Assembly (NCBI GenBank): GCA_022113835.1 | Contig: JAILWY010000012.1 | Span: 744,001 to 808,000, forward strand | Source of the DNA: Atopsyche davidsoni | Lineage: Eukaryota > Arthropoda > Insecta > Trichoptera > Hydrobiosidae | DNA: 64,000 nt | Direction of reading: 5' to 3' | Part shown: positions 37,426-49,045 of the stretch, piece after piece | Layout: every line of letters begins with the position of its first letter | Numbering within the stretch: position 1 is the stretch's first letter | Notes under the pieces: generated by a model | Seen by the model: the letters and a program-made list of their open reading frames with translations, nothing else | What the model was told of the DNA's origin: nothing | Database searches by the model: none | Program-made: the position numbers and the translations under genes

Positions 37426-40139
37426 ACGCCTGATTTTGATATAAAAAAGGTAGATAATTAAATAGAGAGATTATTGATATCTCTGAGGTATAACCGTCAA
37501 TTAATGGTGAAACAAAAATGAAAATTTTAATAATTGCAAAAGATATAATATTTACAGATCAATAAGACCAGAATGGCAAAAAATTATAATCAATATTGAG
37601 TCGTATTGCGTACGTGTGGTATCGATTGCTAACATTTTAATGTATTCATTGTAATTGCACTTTAATACAAATTGGCTGTTAGCATTAATTGTCTATAATT
37701 CCATGTTAGGCATCATTAACTACTTAGAAGTTTGTAGATATCGACGATGCTAAAGAATATTGCTGCAGGTAAAACAAAGCCTGGCTTATATCGCTTGAAT
37801 AAATTAAACGTTAATTAAATTACGCTACAAAGTCATGTCCTGCTCGAGTCATGAGTTAACAATTCACTATCAATTATTGTGTTTTTTTTTTTTTAATAAA
37901 CGAACGGCTGTGGAGAAGATAAGAATAGTGGTTAGCATTGTTAACATATCGAGAGCTGTTTCTCAAATGTTCATCAATCACCGGCGAATAGTCAAATATT
38001 GTAAAAAAAATTAAAAAATGCGAATAAGTAGGAATTTATTTCGCTTTATTTGTGGTGATTTTTTTGTCGGTAGTGTCGAGGGTAGAAAATTTAAGTGTAC
38101 GTTGGTGCATTGTTTCATGTGTGTTCGATGTATTTTTTTATGTATGAAAAAAGGATGTTTATCACCTGGGACAGCAATTACCGCCACAGCCCACCTTGGG
38201 AACTGTTAGTTGAAGTAATATTACAATGCTGGTATAATTACCAGGTGATAAAGTTGTCACGTGCATAAATAATATCATTACAGGTAACTCCAAGCAACAC
38301 CTGTGCCTTTGTAACACTGTTAATAAACGAAAGCATTATTCATCTGAATTGCGTCCTATTAATAATCAATTAGTTATCGATTAAAAAATTAAGGCCTAAA
38401 GGTGCACGCATATTTATTTCTGAATAAATTTATATCGAAAAATTATTTTTCAAAACTTTAGTTTTGACTTTAAATATAATACAAACAATTAACAGTTTTT
38501 TTTTTAAAATAAAATCAATGATACAAAATTGTATTTTTTCTAATGTATCAAATCATATTATAATCTGATTAGATCGAGATACTTCATGAACATAATTATT
38601 GTTTTCATTCAACATATTTTTCTTTACAATTTTGAGAGGTAATTAAAAATTTCTGAAGAACTATTTTAACAGTTTCTAAAACTAAATGTATATAATCAGA
38701 TTATTTATATTTTTAATATTGTAAAGAAATAATTTTACATATGTGATACAAGAGTATTGTATGTGATATAAAAAAAAAATTTAAAGTGGAAAAGCGTACA
38801 TTCTTTTATGTTTAGCACACCACTGGCGAAATTTATAAAACAATTATAATTAAAACGCATTTATAATTAAATGTTAATTTATTGGTTTATGTCAAAGAGA
38901 ATTATTTTACATTGCTTCGATATTTAATTTAATTTTAATATATTTTCTTAATATATTGTAAATTAAATATCCATTAAGTTTCAATAAATTATGTGTTTTA
39001 TATTATAATTATATTATTTGTATAAATACATGTTTCTATAATAAAATTAAGTGCTAAGAATAAGTGGTTATTTATAAGTAACTTTAGCATATAATATTTT
39101 TTTTTTAGCTTCGTAGTTATTTGTATGCGCTTTATTTTTAATACTAATTCACATGAAACCATTTCAAATCAAACCGTAATCAAGACCGAAACGTTGGAAA
39201 TTTAAATTCGAAACGCGGCTTAACACCCAAGAACGTTGTACTTAAAATAATGGCCGCTAAAACTACGAACACGTTTAAATACGTTTTAGTTTTTTTTTTT
39301 TAAACAATGGACAGCTTTCTCGTGGGCTTAGAATTGATTAATATTAATTATCGTGGTTTCTCATAACAAAGGTGCGATAATCAAAGAGGAAATGGACAAT
39401 TACCTGAGAATTACAAGATTGTATAATGAATGGTGACAATCACCTGCCAGGTAAGCGATCAGGGATAACAGAATAAGTTCGTGTGCTTTGAGTGTTATGT
39501 TGCATAGTGGTTTTTCTTCAGTACTCGAATTGAATCCCTGAAAATGGTTTCAGCCCTGAAAATACGAACCACTACGCAGCAAAACATCCAAAAAATCCCT
39601 AGATCATAACTTAGCGATACATATACTTGAAATCTATTGAGACATTCCAAGTTTTATCTGAAATAAATATCAACTACACATGTTGCAGACACAACGTTCA
39701 GAGCTATAGCGACTACGCGCAATCGATACGACATAACACTATCGGGGAAATTAATTTACGAGCGTGTACCCAGTATAATTTGCGCAATGCTTATGAATAA
39801 TTAATGACGTAGTCTGGACAGCCATTAGGGTCGGGACGATTACGCGAAGTGCGCGGCCGCTAATGCGCAAGTCCTATTATATGACAAATTACGGCGAGGC
39901 CCGGACAGAGCGTCGCTTCGCCGGGCGGGCGATTAATCAAAGGTAAGTGTAATCAAAATTAACGCAGCAGGTACAACCGGCCAGGTAAGCACGGCGACGA
40001 TGCTCGATCGACTTTGTCTGTAAAAAGTATTTTTACAACAAACATAAACGGCCAAATGGCTAGGAGATTACGATCGAGGAGCACTGTAATCCTCTATCCA
40101 TTTTGCAACACATATAAGCCAGTCCGATATAATATAATT

Positions 40140-40349
40140 AGTTGATAATGATTAAGTACATTTTTTTTAAATAATGAAAATTGATTAACGAAACTCTTAG
40201 AAAAATATCATCGTGATTTGTGTGGGATTTGAACCCACATCCCCAAGCTTACGTGGCCGGTGCATTTTACTTAATCATTATCAATCAATCAAACCTGTAT
40301 AGGCAAAATCGTACTTCCTGTGAGACGGTCTTCACAAAAATCAATAATA
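40140..40349. mobile_element. tRNA-derived palindromic retroelement, copy A3 (210 bp minimal form)
   Basis: Flanked by AATATAATT at 40131-40139 and 40350-40358. It holds D, an antisense tRNA-like part broken after GGCCGGTGCATT, then only the last bases of inverted D followed by inverted E. It is the shortest copy and shows that the two outer ends are kept while the middle varies. Confidence 0.75.
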
Positions 40350-41020
40350 AATATAATTTGTATTGGCAATATTAATCAAAAATCGTCTTCAAGTAAACTG
40401 AAACAACCCCAATTACAGCAGTTTGGGATTCGTAAACGCAGTAAACGACTCGATCAAGAGTCCACGGTCTGACTGTTAACCTATCATGCCAATAAACTTG
40501 CTCTAATGTATTTTTTACCCGTGAGACGACTATAAATACTTTGTTTTATTTTTGTACCCACATCTTCGCGGCTATCAATATAAATTATTTAAAATAATTA
40601 AAAAATAATCAGATCGTTTGGCAGACTAAATAATGCGGCTGTACTCGTATTCCACCGTTTTGCGCACACCCCAATAGGAAGCACAGTGCCTTCAATGCGA
40701 ATAACTAAAATCTCTCGGGTGTCCGATTCTATTCACAGTTAAAACTGACATCGCTTTTAAGTTTTAAGTTTAATTAGCTGCAAATGTATGCAGTTCGTCC
40801 GTCTTGTTTTGCGAAAACACCTAATCATACGAATAGGCGAGATGGCACCCAAACAAAGGAGCCACAGGAAGTAGGCATTCGTTGACCCCGTTCTCCGTTG
40901 CTTCTCTTTGTCTTTTTATTTACAGCAACTTCCACACAAGAACCGCGTTGTTGTTGAATTTTTATACTTAATTCTTCATTAATAATTGTAAATTATATAA
41001 CCGTCATGTAGCCCCAGAGC

Positions 41021-41724
41021 AGGGGTCGCCAACGAAACACAACGCAGGGAAAAATATACGAGTCGAAAAGCATGTGGGCCGATTGTACGTGATGGAATTC
41101 ATACAATTTTTTTATTTTAGTGGCATTACAATAACCTAGATGCTATTAACTTCCATGTGTTTTTAGTAAAAAAATAAGGCCACTCATTTTTATAACATAA
41201 AAATAAATAATTACGCTAAGATTTTTGATATAAATGAGGATATTTTTTTAATGTATTTTAATATAGCAAATATTTGCAGTCCTGCGAGCAGCTTTGCGTT
41301 ATATGGGGGAAAAAATTTAATGCTTATATATAAAATATACAAAAGAAAAAAAATAAAAAACATTTATCAAAACAGAAAAGTAGCTTAATCAAACAAAATT
41401 TTACTACAACATTTTTTGTTTTTTATGTTGTTAAAATTGTCTAAAAATTAATATTTCCGATTTTGGTTCTAAACAGTTATATTTTGCTTGCCTTTTTCTA
41501 CATTTCATATTTGCTTTATAACGGTTGTTTTTTTTATATCCAACATCAACATAAATCATTTACAAACTGTGCGCATATTATTTGATTTACACAATGAATT
41601 ATGAATTAGAATTATATCAAATGAAAAAAATTTGAAAAAATGCATATAGATCGAATTATGTTTGGGAAACTTGGTAATATCGTGGCTCTCGGTTCGATCG
41701 CGGCCCAGGGGTTGAGCACCACTG
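41021..41724. mobile_element. Possible hAT-type non-autonomous element
   Basis: CAGGGGTCGCCAAC near 41021 and GTTGAGCACCACTG near 41711-41724 form imperfect inverted ends (10 of 14), of the CAGNGGTNNNCAAC form common in hAT elements. No matching 8 bp duplication was found, so the pairing may be accidental. Confidence 0.35.
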
Positions 41725-44574
41725 TGCCAATGGAATGCTTTATTAAATATGAACAAGTATTATTATCTTCCCCGCACTCACTTCGGCCTTTATCTCTCTT
41801 TATTTTATTCTTTTCTACCATGTTTATGGAAATCGCACACGTAAGCCAACTTGAACAATGCATTAGGAAAATGCAAATAAATTTACTTAAGCACTAACTG
41901 TATTTAAAGTTTTTTTAGTTTTAATTATAATTATTGTGAAGTGGGCAGCCTGTGCGGGTAATTAAGGAGCAAGTAGCTCAAAATGCTAATCGGTAAGTCC
42001 TAGAAATGATACATATATTATTGTGAAACATATAATTAAAATTAAAACAATATATAACGCATCAACACTATAATTTATGTAAATATAAATAAATCGTTAT
42101 CTTTATTTAGAATAGCCGTATATATTTATTACAATAAATATAATATTTATTTTAAAAATATTGAATTGGTTAATTAACTCTGTGGTTGAGAGGAATAACA
42201 ATCAACTTAAAGTTCGCAGATTTAATCTCCGCTCTAACAGGTAAAGTTAACTTGATAGGATGATAAATTCTATGAAAGATTATGAAAGAATAAAAAATAC
42301 TGAATTTGGTTGCATAATATCGTAAAAGTAGTACTTAATTTATAAATTTGACTAAAAAGCCATATTTTACTTATAACAATTTTCATTGAATATGAAATTT
42401 TTAAAAAATGTTTGAACACCAAGTTGGTCAAGATGAGTAAATTTCATTTATTACATATTGTGTTTTTTTTTTGAGAATTTCAACGTTTACTAAATGTTTT
42501 TGAAGTAATCGATACACACACGAATCCTATTTTTTTTCGTCGTTGCACGTGCAAGTCGATTTTTTAGGCTATAGATAAGATTGTCCATTGCTATTTTAAC
42601 GTTGAATGTATATTTATAATAATGGATTATAATCATTGACCATTCTTGCGGCAACAGGTACTTGTAACCGGCGTATACCCACAACGATTTATTGATTTTA
42701 TTATATACTTTTTTATTTCTGTGTTTTACTTTGAAATAAATAAGATTTAGGAGGTCCGACGGCGGATGGCTGCGGTGGTGCATCCTTCCACACCGTCGCG
42801 CCTCGCCGAGCACTGCTAGCTGGCATCATTGGAGACATCCTGCTGATGCAGTTGCTGCACCTGACGAGGAGCTGGAGCGACCCTCCGAGCTGAGGAGAGA
42901 GGAGCAGACTCGCAGCTCGTTCCTTATAGTTCATTTCCCGTGACGCCATTAAAGCTGATCTTTACACAGGTACGACTCTATCGACTTCAGCCTGATTTAT
43001 TTGCAATACATACTTCATATTTAAACAACAAATAATAATAATTTATTCTATATTAAGAATAACAACACTTACATTGTACAGGCTTAGAAACAAGTTGACC
43101 GGTACATACCTGCAACAGATACAAAAATATATCGTTAAAAAAGTATTACCACGTGTCTTAATATTAGCACAATAATATGTATTTTACAATCTTCCATATA
43201 ATAAGTAAGAATCCACCGATGTTTTTTTCTGAAGATGGTCTCAGCACGGGGGCCGAAACGCCGAAGAACAGAAAACTTCAAATGCCTCAACACCCAAGAA
43301 ACCAAATCATTTAAACGCCACCGCCGAACAAATGGAAGCATGCAAATTACTTGTCGATGGATCAACAATCAATTAAGTGAACTAGTTTCACGGTATTGTG
43401 TTTCGTTGACAGGTAATAATGGTTGCCTCGTTCATTTTGGTACCGAACAAAGAGTGCCACCTGCTCTCCCCCGCCAGGGATTTATTGTTACAATTGCACT
43501 TTACTTTACGCAGCGCCATTGTCCCCGCCCCGTCTAATTATGTTGAACAACATTGAACCGAGGCGAGTGAGTAGCGAAAATTATGAAATAAAAGATTGGG
43601 GACGGACTTAATTAAAATGAAAATAAATATTATGGCAATCGATCATGTTTTATCGAAATAATTAATCAATTTGAAGAGCAATTATAAAACAAAAAATAGC
43701 TACTAGATTATTTTTGATTAGGAAGCCTGCATTCGATAAAAGATAAAATGCATACAATAAAAATAATTTAGGGTAGAACTTTTGTGTTATAATTTGTATA
43801 AACAAAATTTACATATCATATGAAATATATTTTTTTATGTAGCTTTTTACGTAGCCCTGGTGAGCTAAAAATTAAAGGTGTCGGGTGAAGTGGCAATAGG
43901 CTTGTAAGATGACACCCCGCCGATAAGGGAATCCTCCCGGCGCTTTCTGCACGGAGCTTTGGAGCGAGGGGTGCGAGGCCTTTATCCAGGGGGACATCTG
44001 CTAGTCGCCGCCTCTGACATTCCAGGGCTCAACTTAACCTTATCTCCGGCGTGGTTTTGGAAGTAAACCGGCGATACAGATTCCTGCGCTGTGTTTAAAA
44101 TGCACCTGGCGCTAATGGCGTAATTCAAATTGTCTACCAAAAAGGTGAAACGCAAGAAAATCTATTGAAAACAAAGATTAGTGCGTATGTGTTCGTAAGT
44201 TTTGGCAGACCGTGTTTTTAGATTAATCCCTGTAATTTGTGTCTCCGATGTTTTGACAACGCAGCACAGCACCCAAGAATGAAGGTCTTATAAAAATTTA
44301 AATGACTCAAACGTTTTGGTTGACAGAAAAAATAAATCCATGCTTAGACAATCTGCGAAAGTACGAGGCTACAAGTTAAAAAAGGAGGCAAGCTGTAGAA
44401 ACCATTCATTGATAGTTGCGACATTATTCTAATATGTACATATTTTTTCTGAAAATTTTTCTTCTCTTTGGATCTGGAGACAATTTATAATAAATAAAAA
44501 TAAATCATGATTTTCTGCTGGTTTATTTCTAATTATTTGTAATGATTTTTGCTATAGACCAAAGTTGATACAAC

Positions 44575-44875
44575 GATAAAAAGACGCTCTTTGTTAATTG
44601 TCGATCGATTGTCGGTTGTGTAGCAACGATTGTAGACCGTTAAAAGCATCGCAAAGTCGATGACTTTGCCGGTAGGATGATCCTCGTTAGAGGATAGGTG
44701 TGCCGGCGCATATACCTGAAATGCAACAGCTGCCTACACATGTTCCGACACAACCTACATCCGAACGGTAACCGGCCAATCGCGACTCATTTGTAATGTT
44801 AAATGAAACACCCAAAATAGGAGGCCTCCGTTTGGTTGCCGGTCGTGACGCAGCTTGTGTAGGCAGCTTTACTGG
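44575..44875. repeat. CGACACAAC foldback family, copy near 44.7 kb, with two central hairpins
   Basis: TGTCGGTTGTGTAGCAACGA at the left and TGTTCCGACACAACCTACAT at the right are inverted. Between them are two perfect hairpins: GCAAAGTC-GAT-GACTTTGC (44651-44669) and ATCCTC-GTTA-GAGGAT (44680-44695). A second half-copy with GAAACACCCAAAATAGG follows to about 44875. Confidence 0.5.
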
Positions 44876-47339
44876 CAGTGCTTCGTCCGACCTCGGTCAT
44901 CAAACAATTACATATAACGTTAAAGTGTTCGTCTCTCGGGCCGACTCCGGCAGCGACTCTCGAACATTGGGAAAGCAACATCGCTGATTTATTAAAAATA
45001 TTATTTTTATTCAACACTTTAAAAAAGTTGCAATCCCAGTCGAAAACGTTGCATAAGAAATATAAATAAGAAAATAATACATAAAAATATAATATTGTAT
45101 AACCATGTAGTTATTTAAAAAAATACGGAAATTTTGGTTTGGGTAAGATAATGAACATTTAAATGGAATAGATTTTGGCTTAAACTTTTATGGGTGATTA
45201 CTGTATGGTGCTCGCGAGCCGCTGTTGTGAAGCCGCAGACGCCGATACGCGTAGACTCAAACAAAAAAGAGTTGACTGTCCTTGGGGGCTCGGTTCCCCG
45301 ACCGCAGGTTTACGACGCATAATGGCGTCTGATTGTTTTAATTTTTGACAGATATTTGCTTTTCCCAGAACACCCTGTCGTAAAGTTCATTAATACGAGC
45401 CTCGGGGCGCGGCCCGGGCCCCTTGGCTCTCCGCCGCCACGGGGGCCGCGCCGTCCAATATGTTTATGGCTGTTTTCTGGAGGCACTATAAAGATGATTT
45501 CATATTCTGAATGTAATTCGATGGAAGGGTCTTAATTGGAAATGCTCCAGATTTATTACAAACATGATTAGCCAAATGGCTACGAGACTACGACATTTCA
45601 TTAACAAAAATGCATGTACTTGTAATATAATATATTTGTAATCGATCCCACTAGCGAAGTGTTATGAAGATTTAAAAAAAAGCCTATGTTTATTTTACAA
45701 TATTAAAATTCATTTCATCATGTTTATAACACACGAAAAGAAAAGATGTCTGGAACATTCTTTAATACTACCGAAAAACTTTTTTTTTCTCCAAAAAATA
45801 CAACGAACCACAAAGGTTAAAAAAAAAGTAACCTAATGTTGCAATAAACCGGGACTGGGGTTCAAGACAGAAATTGAAATTTCGCAAAAAAAATGGTTTC
45901 TTGGTTTCTTGTTTAGATAAAGTTTTATTAATATGATTAAATTATTTTTTTATTTGCGCTATAAATTCAATTATTATTGAATTAATCTAAAAAGCATATT
46001 CCACTGTACATAATCGCATAAATTATAAGTAACTGCTCATAATGATTAAGTCTATTAATTTAAGAGTCAGTTACAAAGTTCAATGATAACATACAAAATT
46101 TATTTTGCGTATAATGGTTATTTAATAAAACACAAAAAGACCAACAAAAAAAAACAACACAAACACTGCGATCGCAAAACGGCGTAACGTTTAAAATATT
46201 ATACCTAGAGTTCACTGTTTTGTTTTATAAAAATAATGTTTTCTGTTCGTATATTTTTCTTACCCCTCATAACTTGTCATTATATATAACCTCGTATAAA
46301 AATAATTAAAACTTATGAAGTAGGTGTGTTATAGTGAGTACAAAAATGGTGTAAATAATAAATATATATATCAACAAACTACCCCAAACTCGTGCCAGTA
46401 ACAACCCAATGGTCTTTATTGACATGCCGGTTGATGGGCCTGCCACCCCTTCAGCAGTTAAAATGTTGCCACGCCCCGCCTATCATCCCCTCGATGCAAT
46501 TTCCGGTTCCTTATTGGATTATATAGTTACCGCTCCTGTAACGTTTTTTTTAATTTCCTACTGGCCAAAATAAATATAAAAAAATCATCCAAAAACATAT
46601 GCAGAAAACGGTCAATTTGTGTGAACAAATTTGGAATTACTCAAAAAATCTATAAAGGGGTTGTCGGTTTTCAACTGTCATAATCGTTGTGCGAAACTAA
46701 TCTTCACGTATAAATGAGACTAATGGAGTATAACAAATTAAACCATCAGTTGGGTCAAGCCCTTACGCATATTTAAAAAAAATGATAAAACGCATTTGAG
46801 TTTGTAACAGTCCCGGTATCGGCACTTTACCATCTTCAAGGATTATTAAAGATTACCAAAACGTAGCAAAACACTCAAAATCAAACCATTTCTTGTAACA
46901 AAGGCTGCCAAAATCTACGAAGATATTTAATGTATTCCAAGCTTCGGATCGTCGAAATCAAAAATATCTAATCTGCGAATTCGATCGGGTCATTCATCCA
47001 AATTGATCCGCTCGGATTAGCCGAAAGCAAACACAATAAACTCTCCAAGCCGCCGGCCGCGCGGTCCGAGATGTTATTGGCCAAACAAAAGAATTCCGAA
47101 ACAAAAGCACTCCTATCTGAATTGTAGTTCATTCAAATAAAAACCACAAACCGAACAAATTTTTAACCAGCATGCCGAATGATATTCAATACTTGATCGA
47201 AATTTCTTTTTACGCATAACAAATGAAACGAATAATGTTGAGTCCAGCATCGAGTAATAAACCACGTTAACAATGGTTGTCAGCAGAGAGTTGATTGACA
47301 ACTTTAAAATCTACATCGACAACAAAGTAGTAGAAAGAG

Positions 47340-47760
47340 ATAAAGAGATTTAGGTTTTTGGTCAGCTGGTTGAATGAGATCTGAGATCCTGGCCAGGACA
47401 GCACGCAGTAAGTACTATGCTCAAGAGATATAACCCTGAAATCACCAAATGTCATGTCGTCTCAGTTCACCTATATGGAGTCGAAGCTTGGACTACTATG
47501 CGAAGAATTGATGCAGCAGAAATGTGGCTGTATAGGAGAAACCTTAAGATACCAATAGTCTTGCATAAAATGCGCAAGGTAAAGTATGGCATACTCCGGC
47601 TGATTTTCCAAGGAAAAACCGAAGGAAAAGGGGGCATTGGAATATGGAAGTTCACGTGGCTGGAGATCAGAAGTGCAGCCAGAAGAGTGTAGAAGCAACA
47701 GATGAAGAAGAAACCACGTAAAGTGTTCAGGGCAAGCGGTGTTAGTAGAATAGAATCGAA
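47340..47760 (+). mobile_element. LINE reverse-transcriptase C-terminal remnant
   Basis: Reads VSVHLYGVEAWTTMRRID then AAEMWLYRRNLKIP and RLIFQGKTEGKGGIG, the conserved C-terminal region of insect non-LTR retrotransposon ORF2 (LYGxExW, RRxLKI, GKxEGKRxxG). Several residues that normally separate these blocks are missing and there are frame breaks, so it is a decayed fragment. Confidence 0.75.
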
Positions 47761-47845
47761 GTGTGGTGTTTTGGTCTAGTCTAGTGTATTTGGCTTTATC
47801 GCCTTCAAAATGACATCAAGGTGACTTGTGTCACCGTGGGGCTGT

Positions 47846-47900
47846 GTTTGGGGTTGGGTGGGTGAGGATGGGGGAGGGGAATTGTGGGGGGGGTGGTGGC
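47846..47900 (+). repeat. G-rich tract
   Basis: Runs of GGGG and a run of eight G in a purine-rich stretch. Confidence 0.8.
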
Positions 47901-48390
47901 TTTTGGCCTTTACAGTCCTCAGAGTATTGATTGAGGGGTTTGGAACCAAGTAGTGGGTGTGTTGGTTTGGTGATAATTTTTGAACGCAGTGCAGCCGGAG
48001 GCGTCCGCCCGTCCGTCGCTCGCTAATTCTCCGGCTCGTGCGACTAAGTGGTGTTTATCTGCGGCCCACGGCGGGGACCACTCAATGGTGCATTATTGCC
48101 GGTCGGGGAGGCCGGAGTCGCGGCGGCCTCGTATCTCCCGGCGCTAAGAGCAGGACCCGCGCCCGCCGCCTTTATTGGCCCCGACCCGCCAGGGCCGCCG
48201 CGCTCCCGAATCTCGAATTAATACCCAAGACGAATTATTTCATATCCCCATTATTATTTACGTACATGAAAACAGATACTGCAACAAGGTAAGCAGCAAA
48301 AAAAATTTCAATATTCTTATATTTTTCATATATTATTGATTTTTGTGAAGACCGTCTCACAGGAAGTTCGATTTTGCCTATACGGGTTTT

Positions 48391-48612
48391 AATATTTTTG
48401 AGTAAATACTTGAGTGATTTTCCACATGTTCGTTTTTATTTGTGACCGGTTTCGCCAACCTTTCACGTTAGCATTATCAAACAGAGCAAGAAGAACAGAG
48501 CAAAACAACCTCTGTTTGATAATGCTAACGTGAAAGGTTGGCGAAACCGGTCACAAATAAAAACGAACATGTGGAAAATCACTCAAGTATTTTACTCAAA
48601 AATATTGAATTT
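48391..48612. mobile_element. GCCAACC hairpin element, copy B3 (near-perfect palindrome)
   Basis: Arms 48391-48486 and 48510-48606 are almost perfectly complementary around a 23 nt loop. It sits inside E of copy A4. The flanks CTATACGGGTTTT (48378-48390) and CTATACAGGTTTT (48613-48625) look like a 13 bp target duplication with one later change. No coding capacity. Confidence 0.75.
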
Positions 48613-48738
48613 CTATACAGGTTTTATTGATTGATAATGATTAAGTAATTTTTTTCAAATATTGTTTATTTAATTGGCGTAATAAGTACTTTGTTTCACT
48701 TATGGGATATGATTGTTAAAAATTCTTGATTAGTACAA

Positions 48739-48814
48739 GTGATTCGTTGATATAATTGGTAATGCACCGGCCATGTAAGCTTGGGGATGTGGGTTCAAAT
48801 CCCACACAAATCAC
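48739..48814 (+). repeat. tRNA-like segment of copy A4
   Basis: 76 nt that fold as a cloverleaf better than the other copies. The acceptor ends are GTGATT/AATCAC, the D stem is weakened by a GAT change in the A-box region, and the T arm is GTGGG-TTCAAAT-CCCAC. The anticodon loop CATGTAA lacks U33, so a functional tRNA is unlikely. Confidence 0.75.
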
Positions 48815-48902
48815 GATGATATTTTTATAAGAGTTTCTTTAATCAATTTTCAATATTTGAAAAAATGTACTTAATCATTATCTTATATTTTTTATTCATC
48901 AA

Positions 48903-49045
48903 AATTAAGGCCAAGGTGTGTGGCTATTCCCGATTCTGCGCGCAGATTGTGTGACTTAAGTGGTAGCGTACATGAATTTCAATATTTACATTATTGTGTT
49001 AGGCAAGGAAAATAAGTTTAAAAAACTCTTTATTTGCATGCGTTT
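48903..49045 (+). repeat. Dispersed repeat G, copy 3
   Basis: GGCCAAGGTGTGTGGCTATT, CTGCGCGCAGATTGTGTGAC, GTGGTAGCGTACATGAATTT, and tail AAAAAACTCTTTATTTGC. Begins just after the end of element A4. Confidence 0.6.

Larger units (their letters stand above)
32420..40130. other. Upstream intron or intergenic DNA, 32.4-40.1 kb
   Basis: No gene recognised. It holds the pyrimidine-rich stretch at 34.6 kb, three CGACACAAC-family copies (35.6, 36.35 and 37.3 kb) and an E-box cluster at 38.16-38.31 kb. 32.9-34.4 and 38.4-39.3 kb are strongly AT-rich, with nothing recognisable. Confidence 0.7.
40360..48300. other. Upstream intron or intergenic DNA, 40.4-48.3 kb
   Basis: No confident gene. It holds a possible hAT element (41.0-41.7 kb), a GC-rich open stretch on the minus strand (42713-42949), the 44.6-44.9 kb foldback, GC-rich islands near 43.9-44.05 and 45.38-45.46 kb, and a LINE remnant at 47.4 kb. 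Confidence 0.7.
48327..48881. mobile_element. tRNA-derived palindromic retroelement, copy A4, carrying a nested hairpin element
   Basis: Reverse orientation to A1-A3. 11 bp duplication CTTATATTTTT at 48316-48326 and 48882-48892. Plus strand order: E, D (partial), body (partial), sense tRNA-like segment, D. E is interrupted by a 222 bp hairpin element at 48391-48612. Confidence 0.75.
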
